Source: DASXPG01 sp044449445 (GTDB lineage: Bacteria; Gemmatimonadota; Gemmatimonadetes; Gemmatimonadales; JACORV01). Taken from it: 12,305 nucleotides of DNA. Below are positions 7,848-12,305 of the stretch, in pieces; positions within the stretch are counted from its first letter, which is position 1; each line of letters begins with the position of its first letter. The notes under the pieces were generated by a model. That model was not told the origin of the DNA. It did not search any database and worked only from the letters and a program-made list of their open reading frames with translations. The DNA lies in assembly GCA_044449445.1 (NCBI GenBank), contig JBIOIA010000065.1, positions 1 to 12,305 on the forward strand, given 5' to 3'. The position numbers and the translations under genes are program-made.

Positions 7848-9559
7848 ACCTGACGCGGCGGCTGCTCGCATCGTATCTCGCCATCGTCGCGCTGACCGCC
7901 GCCGTGCTGATCGTCGCGGCCGATCGGTTGCTGCGCGACCGGCTCATCGACGAGGCCAAGGTCGAGCTGGAATGCGAGGCACGCTACCTCGCGTCCGCCG
8001 CGACCGGGCTCAGGGGCGGCACACTCGACTCGCTCGTCCATCATCTCGGCGCCGCGACCGGGCACCGGCTCACGGTAATGGACCGATCGGGCCTCGTCAT
8101 TGCCGACTCGGACTTTCCGCACGACCAGCTGAGCACGCTCGAGAATCACGCCGCTCGCCCGGAGATGCACGAGGCGCTCGCCGGCCGCACCGGTTACGAC
8201 CTCAGGACCAGCGTCAGCACCGGGCGCGTCGAGCTGAAGGTGGCCGTGCCGTACGCCGGCGGCGTGGCGCGCATCAGCTCGCCCCTGCCGCAGGTGGACG
8301 CCGTGATCGGCCACGCCCAGGGCGCCGTGCTGCTCGGCTCCGCGTTCGCCGTCGCGATCGCCGGCCTGCTCGCGTTCGGGTTCGCGCGCGGCGTTGCGCG
8401 GCCGCTCACGGTGCTCAAGGACGGGGCCGCGGCGATCGCACGCGGCGAGCATCCGGCGCTCGACACCCGCGGCCGCGACGAGGTCGGCCAGCTCGCGCGC
8501 GCGCTGCGCGCGGTGGACGAGAACCTGTCCAGCCGTCTCGCCGAGCTCGAGCGCGAGCGCTCCGGGATGGCCGCCCTGATCGGCTCGATGGTCGAAGGCA
8601 TGGTCGCCTGCAACGCGAGGGGCGACGTCACGGCGGTGAATCCCGCCGCGCGCGACCTCCTCGGCCTCGCGCCCGGCGACGAGCCGCCGCCGGTGCAGGA
8701 GCTGTTCCGCCACAAGAGCGCGCGCGAGGCGATCGAGGCGACGCTGGCGGGCGCGACGACGACCGACCTCGAGGTCGACATCGACGAACACGTCGTCCTG
8801 CTGTCCGGACGCGCCCTCAAGGAAGGCGGCGCCGTGTTCGTGATGCACGACCTCACGCACCTGAAGCGGCTCGAGACGATCCGCCGCGACTTCGTGGCCA
8901 ACGTCTCGCACGAGCTCAAGACCCCGCTCACCGTCGTGCACGGCTACGCCGAAACGCTGCGCAAGGACGAGCCTCCGGCCGACGTGCGCGCCGGCTTTCT
9001 CGACACGATGCTCGCCAACACCGAACGCATGCAGCGTCTCATCGACGACCTGCTCGATCTCTCGCGCATCGAGTCGCGCACCTGGACGCCGCAGCGCGAG
9101 CGCGTCGCGATCGGGCCGTTGGCGCGTGACGTCTGGGCGTCGTTAGGCGGCCGAGGCCACGCCGCTCAGCTCGCCTTCGAGGTCGCCCTCGGCGCGCGGG
9201 CCGAGGCGGTGCACGCCGACCCCGAGGCCATGCGCCAGATCCTGACCAACGTCCTCGACAACGCGGCGCGCTATACCCCCGCCGGCGGCCGGGTCCGCGT
9301 CGAGACCGCGCGCGAGGACGGCCTCGTTCGGGTCGACATCCGCGACACGGGACCGGGCATTCCCGGCGAGCACCTCCCGCGGGTGTTCGAGCGCTTCTAC
9401 CGCGTGGACCCGGCGCGCTCGCGCGAGCTGGGCGGCACGGGACTCGGCCTCGCGATCGTGAAGCACCTGGTCGAGGCCCATGGCGGACGCGTCGAGGCCC
9501 TGAGCACGCTCGGCGCGGGCACTACCATTCGTGTCCACCTTCCCGCCGGCGCTCCGTGA
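7844..9559 (+). CDS. PhoR-like membrane sensor histidine kinase
   Basis: The partner of the regulator just upstream. The 571-residue protein has a first transmembrane helix (about 7-27), an extracytoplasmic sensor domain (about 29-158) with ENHAARPEMHEAL and ELKVAVPY segments of the kind seen in PhoR-like kinases, and a second helix (about 160-182). A HAMP domain (about 183-235) with a charged coiled-coil linker and a PAS domain (about 240-340) follow. The HisKA box is FVANVSHELKTPLT, with phosphoacceptor H356. The ATPase domain has the N box QILTNVLDNAARYTP (about 465-479), G1 DTGPGIP (501-507), an F box RVFERFYRVD and G2 GGTGLGLAI (530-538). The GTG start lies in a GTGA overlap with the regulator stop, and its own stop overlaps the cupredoxin start in the same way. 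No pst or phoU genes are in the window, so phosphate sensing is only suggested by the domain order. Confidence 0.93.
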   Translation: MNLTRRLLASYLAIVALTAAVLIVAADRLLRDRLIDEAKVELECEARYLASAATGLRGGTLDSLVHHLGAATGHRLTVMDRSGLVIADSDFPHDQLSTLENHAARPEMHEALAGRTGYDLRTSVSTGRVELKVAVPYAGGVARISSPLPQVDAVIGHAQGAVLLGSAFAVAIAGLLAFGFARGVARPLTVLKDGAAAIARGEHPALDTRGRDEVGQLARALRAVDENLSSRLAELERERSGMAALIGSMVEGMVACNARGDVTAVNPAARDLLGLAPGDEPPPVQELFRHKSAREAIEATLAGATTTDLEVDIDEHVVLLSGRALKEGGAVFVMHDLTHLKRLETIRRDFVANVSHELKTPLTVVHGYAETLRKDEPPADVRAGFLDTMLANTERMQRLIDDLLDLSRIESRTWTPQRERVAIGPLARDVWASLGGRGHAAQLAFEVALGARAEAVHADPEAMRQILTNVLDNAARYTPAGGRVRVETAREDGLVRVDIRDTGPGIPGEHLPRVFERFYRVDPARSRELGGTGLGLAIVKHLVEAHGGRVEALSTLGAGTTIRVHLPAGAP

Positions 9560-10068
9560 CGGCGCGCCCCGCGACTGCGGCGCTCGGGCTCGCGCTGCTG
9601 ACCGCGGCAGCCTGCGCACCGCGGGGCGGCGCCACGCCGCGCTACGTGCCGCGCGTGCGCGACATCACGATCACGACGGTGCCGCTCCTGACGAAAGAGC
9701 AACGCTCGATCTACCCGTTCCTGGCGCGCGATTTCGCCAAGGGCGGCGTGCTCGAGGGCAAGGAGGTGTACGCGTTCGCGCCAAGCACCATCACGGTGAT
9801 CGAGGGCGACACACTGCGCCTGACCCTCGTCAATCCGGAGGACGACGAGCACACGTTCGTGCTGCCGGGCTGCACCGACGAAGACCGGGAGTCGATCCGC
9901 CTCCCTGATTGCACCGTGCACCTGCCCGGCCAGGCCGTGACCCACGCGGTCTACGTCGCGCGGCGGGCCGGCATCCACGAGATCGCCTGCGATCTGCCTT
10001 CCCACGCGCCATTCATGTCGGGGCAGTTGGTCGTGCTCAGCGCCGCAGCGGCCGGTGGCGCACGCTGA
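9556..10068 (+). CDS. Cupredoxin-like copper-binding lipoprotein
   Basis: The 170-residue protein begins with a lipoprotein signal ending LLTAAAC, with C20 as the predicted lipidated cysteine, so it should be membrane-anchored outside the cytoplasm. The mature part reads as a small cupredoxin. The segment FAPSTITVIEGDTLRLTLVNPED (about 74-97) is a typical beta-strand pair before the first ligand, H99 in DEHTF. The second ligand cluster is C145, H150 and M154 in IACDLPSHAPFM, the C-x4-H-x3-M spacing of type 1 copper sites. An inserted loop with C106 and C119 could form a disulfide. The GTG start overlaps the kinase stop (GTGA). An electron-transfer or copper-binding role is likely; the partner is unknown. 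It appears to be the last gene of the two-component operon, and the next gene starts 109 bases later. Confidence 0.8.
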   Translation: MTARPATAALGLALLTAAACAPRGGATPRYVPRVRDITITTVPLLTKEQRSIYPFLARDFAKGGVLEGKEVYAFAPSTITVIEGDTLRLTLVNPEDDEHTFVLPGCTDEDRESIRLPDCTVHLPGQAVTHAVYVARRAGIHEIACDLPSHAPFMSGQLVVLSAAAAGGAR

Positions 10069-10177
10069 CGCCATAACTTGTTCAGCTGCAAGGTGTTACG
10101 TCGTCCGGTCGCCTCCGTTACCAGCCCGACACATCCCCGTCACACCCGCTTGACGTGCCCCTGCGAGCATTGGCGCC
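10069..10177. other. Short intergenic gap before the glycosyltransferase
   Basis: This is the longest non-coding stretch in the window. It is less GC-skewed than its surroundings. A TTGACG at 10150-10155 resembles a -35 box, but no -10 sequence follows at the right distance. I see no hairpin with a T tract that would end the cupredoxin operon, and no clear Shine-Dalgarno sequence before the next ATG. A promoter for the downstream operon probably lies here. Confidence 0.4.
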
Positions 10178-11335
10178 ATGCGCATCGCGCTGGTGTCGGA
10201 CACCTATAGTCCTCAGGTGAACGGGGTTACCACGGTTCTCCGGCGGATCGTGGAAGCCCTGGACCACGCGCGCCATGACGCGGTCGTGGTGGCGCCGGCG
10301 TACCCGTCTCAGCACCGGGTCACGCGGGCGGACGAGCTGCGCGTTCCCTCCATGGCGTTTCCACCCTACCCCGCCATACGCCTGTCGCTGCCCGCCCCAC
10401 ACCGCGTCGCGCGCTTTCTGGACGCCTTCTCGCCCGAGCTGGTGCACGTCCACACCGAGGGCCCGCTCGGGATGATCGGCCGGCGCTATGCACTCGGCCG
10501 CCGGCTGCCGCTGGTGACGAGCTACCACACGCACTTCCCGCGCTACTGCCGCGAGTACGGAGTGCCCGCGCTCGAGCCGGCGGTCTGGCGCTGGGTGGCA
10601 CGGTTCCATCGGCCGGCCGCGATGGTCCACACTCCGGGCGAGGCCGCGCGCGCCGAGCTCGCGGCGCACGGCATCACCCGGGCTCTCGTTTGGGGCCAGG
10701 GCGTGGACACCCGGCGATTCCATCACGCGCGGCGCGATGACGCGCTGCGCCGACGACTAGGACTCACGAAGGGCGAGATCCTGGTCCTGCACGTCGGACG
10801 CCTCGCCCCCGAAAAGAACCTCGACGTCCTGATCTCCGCCTGTTCCCTCGCGCACGAAGCCCTCGGCTCCCGTGCGCGTTTTGTCATCGCGGGCGAAGGA
10901 CCCGGCGAGCGGAAGATCACCGCGCGCCTGCCGTGGGCGGTCCGCCTCGGCTTCCTGCCGATGGACCAGCTCGCCGACCTGTACGCGAGCGCCGACCTCG
11001 TCGTGCTGCCCTCGCACACCGAGACCTGCGGACTGGTCGCGCTCGAGGCGATGGCGTCGGGGCTGCCGGTCATCGCCGCCGATGCCGGTGGTTTCAGGGA
11101 GAGCGTGGTGTCCGGCGAGAACGGTCTGCTGGTGAGTCCCGCAGACGCGCCGGCGTTCGCGTCGGCGATTTGCGCCCTCGCGGTCGATCCCGCGCGGCGC
11201 GCGCGCATGGGCGCCGAAGCACGCACGTCAGCCGTTGCACGCGACAGTCAGATCGAAAACGACGAGCTCATCGAGCAGTACCAGCGGATCCTGGGACGCG
11301 AAACCGAGAGGGACGAATGGCGCGCTGCATCGTAG
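10178..11335 (+). CDS. GT4-family glycosyltransferase, resembling GDP-mannose-dependent lipid mannosyltransferases
   Basis: This retaining, GT-B-fold glycosyltransferase has 385 residues. The N-terminal acceptor domain starts RIALVSDTYSPQVNGVTTVL, which together with LVHVHTEGPLG and TSYHTHFPRYCREYG is the pattern of the MgtA/PimB/SqdX group. These enzymes transfer mannose or sulfoquinovose to diacylglycerol-type or phosphatidylinositol-type lipids. The donor domain has HVGRLAPEKN (205-214, with R208 and K213 as likely phosphate contacts), IAGEGPG, and the E-x7-E motif in HTETCGLVALEAM (E282, E290). No signal peptide or membrane helix is present, so it is probably cytoplasmic or peripheral. 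Donor sugar and acceptor cannot be fixed from sequence. The stop overlaps the next gene by 19 bases, so it is coupled to the phosphodiesterase. Confidence 0.9.
   Translation: MRIALVSDTYSPQVNGVTTVLRRIVEALDHARHDAVVVAPAYPSQHRVTRADELRVPSMAFPPYPAIRLSLPAPHRVARFLDAFSPELVHVHTEGPLGMIGRRYALGRRLPLVTSYHTHFPRYCREYGVPALEPAVWRWVARFHRPAAMVHTPGEAARAELAAHGITRALVWGQGVDTRRFHHARRDDALRRRLGLTKGEILVLHVGRLAPEKNLDVLISACSLAHEALGSRARFVIAGEGPGERKITARLPWAVRLGFLPMDQLADLYASADLVVLPSHTETCGLVALEAMASGLPVIAADAGGFRESVVSGENGLLVSPADAPAFASAICALAVDPARRARMGAEARTSAVARDSQIENDELIEQYQRILGRETERDEWRAAS
11306..11312 (+). promoter_or_regulatory. Strong ribosome-binding site for the phosphodiesterase gene
   Basis: GAGAGGG lies inside the end of the glycosyltransferase gene, four to five bases before the ATG at 11317. 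It is the best Shine-Dalgarno match I found in the window and sets the start of the downstream gene, although the open frame extends upstream to 10933. Confidence 0.6.
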
Positions 11336-12153
11336 TGCTCGCGGATGGGCTGCGGCCGGATGCCGTCTCCCGTCCCCTGACGCCGACGCTGCGCGACCTG
11401 TCGCGCAATTATACGCGCGCGGCGCACGCCGTCACCGTGCGGCCGAGCGTCACGGTCGCCGCGCTCACCTCGTTCGCGACCGGCGTCTCGCCTGCGACCC
11501 ACGGGATGGTCGAGCCGGGTCTCGGCTTCCTGACGCGACTCGGCGGATTGAGGCCGCTGGGCCGGGAGCTGGCGCGGCAGCGCGTCTCCACGCTCGTGGC
11601 CGCCGGCTCGCCCGCGGCCCGCTCGCGCCCGATCACCTGGGCCCTGGGCGCGTGCGCCGGCGTCAGCCGGCTCGTGAGCAGCTCCGGCTCTGCCGCCGAC
11701 GTGGTGCGCGCCGCGCTGCCCGAGCTCGGTCGTCACGACGGATTCGCCTTCGTGTATCTGCCCGACTGCGATCGCACCGGCCACGCCCACGGCTGGATGT
11801 CGCCCGCATACCTCGAGGCCGCCAGCGAGGTGGATGCGGCCGTCGCCTGCCTGGCGGCGGAAACCGGAATCGTGGACGAGGGCCTGCTCATCGTCCTCGC
11901 CGACCACGGCGGCGGCGGCGTGGCGCCGACCGACCACGACGCGCCGCATCCGCTCAACGACGCCATCCCGCTGATGCTCGCGGGAGAGGGCGTGCGCCGG
12001 CACCACGTCATTACCAGGCCCGTCTCGCTTCTCGACGTGCCCGCGACGGTGCTCGACTGGTTCGGCGTGCCGGTGCCCGAGTGCTACGAGGGCACTCCGC
12101 TGCACGATGCCTTTGCGCAGCCGGCCGTGATGCCCGAAGCGGCGATCGCATGA
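11317..12153 (+). CDS. Alkaline-phosphatase-superfamily phosphodiesterase (NPP-like), cytoplasmic
   Basis: The 278-residue product has the metal-ligand layout of nucleotide pyrophosphatase/phosphodiesterases: D10 in VVLADGLRPD, a nucleophile region RPSVTVAALTSFATG (T46 is the likely nucleophile), D152 and H156 in CDRTGHAHG, D196/H197 in VLADHGGGG, and H211 in APHPLNDAIPLM. The D-x3-H spacing matches the NPP pattern PDxxGH. There is no signal peptide, so unlike most NPPs it should act in the cytoplasm. It is also short for the family. The C terminus VSLLDVPATVLDWFGVPVP is a common closing segment in this superfamily. Substrate is unknown; phosphodiester or phosphonate compounds linked to lipid or sugar-nucleotide metabolism are possible. 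It overlaps the glycosyltransferase by 19 bases, and its stop overlaps the next start (ATGA). Confidence 0.85.
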   Translation: MARCIVVLADGLRPDAVSRPLTPTLRDLSRNYTRAAHAVTVRPSVTVAALTSFATGVSPATHGMVEPGLGFLTRLGGLRPLGRELARQRVSTLVAAGSPAARSRPITWALGACAGVSRLVSSSGSAADVVRAALPELGRHDGFAFVYLPDCDRTGHAHGWMSPAYLEAASEVDAAVACLAAETGIVDEGLLIVLADHGGGGVAPTDHDAPHPLNDAIPLMLAGEGVRRHHVITRPVSLLDVPATVLDWFGVPVPECYEGTPLHDAFAQPAVMPEAAIA

Positions 12154-12305
12154 TGATGCGGCGCCTGACGCATCTGGGCGGCGCCCGGGTCACGATCCTG
12201 AGCGGGCTCGCGCTGACCGCGCTCGGCGGCGCCGAGCGGCGCGTCGGTCTCGCGGCCCTCGCGGGCAACGCGTTCTCGCACCTGCTCGTGCAGGTGCTCA
12301 AGCGC
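12150..12305 (+). CDS. PAP2-family phosphatase, N-terminal fragment (runs off the right edge)
   Basis: Three consecutive in-frame ATG codons (12150, 12153, 12156) open a frame that runs to the window end; the first overlaps the preceding stop as ATGA. The 52 visible residues start MMMRRLTHLGGARVT and end SHLLVQVLKR. That ending resembles the segment just before the K-x6-RP catalytic motif of membrane PAP2 phosphatases, which dephosphorylate phosphatidate, undecaprenyl diphosphate or similar lipids. The catalytic histidines would lie beyond the edge. Membership is inferred from this partial motif and from the context with a lipid-type glycosyltransferase. Confidence 0.65.
   Translation, partial: MMMRRLTHLGGARVTILSGLALTALGGAERRVGLAALAGNAFSHLLVQVLKR

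Noticed and set aside
5544..7871. Very long minus-strand open frame (4518-7871, 1117 codons) extending far upstream of adenosine deaminase.
   Set aside because: Only the part from 5543 down is adenosine deaminase. The upstream extension is Arg/Gly/Ala-rich shadow sequence of the nucleotidase and regulator genes, which have clear motifs in other frames.

Overview
The window is about 12.3 kb of very GC-rich, gene-dense bacterial DNA with ordinary housekeeping and accessory-metabolism genes. I count eleven substantially complete protein genes and one gene fragment at each edge. Many neighbours overlap by 1 to 19 bases (GTGA, TGATG and similar), so translational coupling is pervasive. No rRNA, tRNA, CRISPR array, insertion sequence or intrinsic terminator is visible, and no gene-free stretch exceeds about 110 bases. 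A lipoprotein signal, a UshA-type 5'-nucleotidase with a signal peptide, a prepilin peptidase and a PhoR-type kinase all fit an environmental bacterium with an elaborate envelope. The strong GC bias and the GTCCGCCC repeats inside a coding gene made me think of Gemmatimonadota-like soil bacteria, but nothing here fixes the phylum.

Left block (1-2918, minus strand, transcribed right to left): a SpoU-type RNA 2'-O-methyltransferase, a prepilin peptidase (PilD/GspO), a single-module ClpB/ClpC-like AAA+ ATPase and the start of a small membrane protein. The ATPase gene is unusual. It holds only the first nucleotide-binding module of a Clp ATPase, and its 3' part carries three 32-bp arrays, each of four 8-bp GTCCGCCC-type units, one of them inverted and all read in frame.

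Centre (2939-7051): thiD runs on the plus strand and converges on a minus-strand purine salvage operon made of a secreted 5'-nucleotidase, adenosine deaminase and purine nucleoside phosphorylase. Together these would take extracellular nucleotides to nucleosides and phosphate, adenosine to inosine, and inosine or guanosine to free base plus ribose-1-phosphate.

Right of centre (7052-10068): an 85-bp divergent intergenic region contains a perfect 7+7 inverted repeat and a plausible promoter. It separates the salvage operon from a plus-strand PhoB/PhoR-type two-component system, which is translationally coupled to a small cupredoxin-like lipoprotein.

Right edge (10178-12305, plus strand): a GT4 glycosyltransferase resembling lipid mannosyltransferases, a cytoplasmic NPP/alkaline-phosphatase-superfamily phosphodiesterase, and the start of a PAP2-type phosphatase, all overlapping. 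This looks like a small lipid or glycolipid operon. I found no clearly new biological system. The points most worth follow-up are the repeat-invaded Clp-like gene, the shared dyad between the Pho-type regulator and a phosphate-releasing operon, the regulator-cupredoxin coupling, and the GT4-phosphodiesterase-PAP2 cluster.
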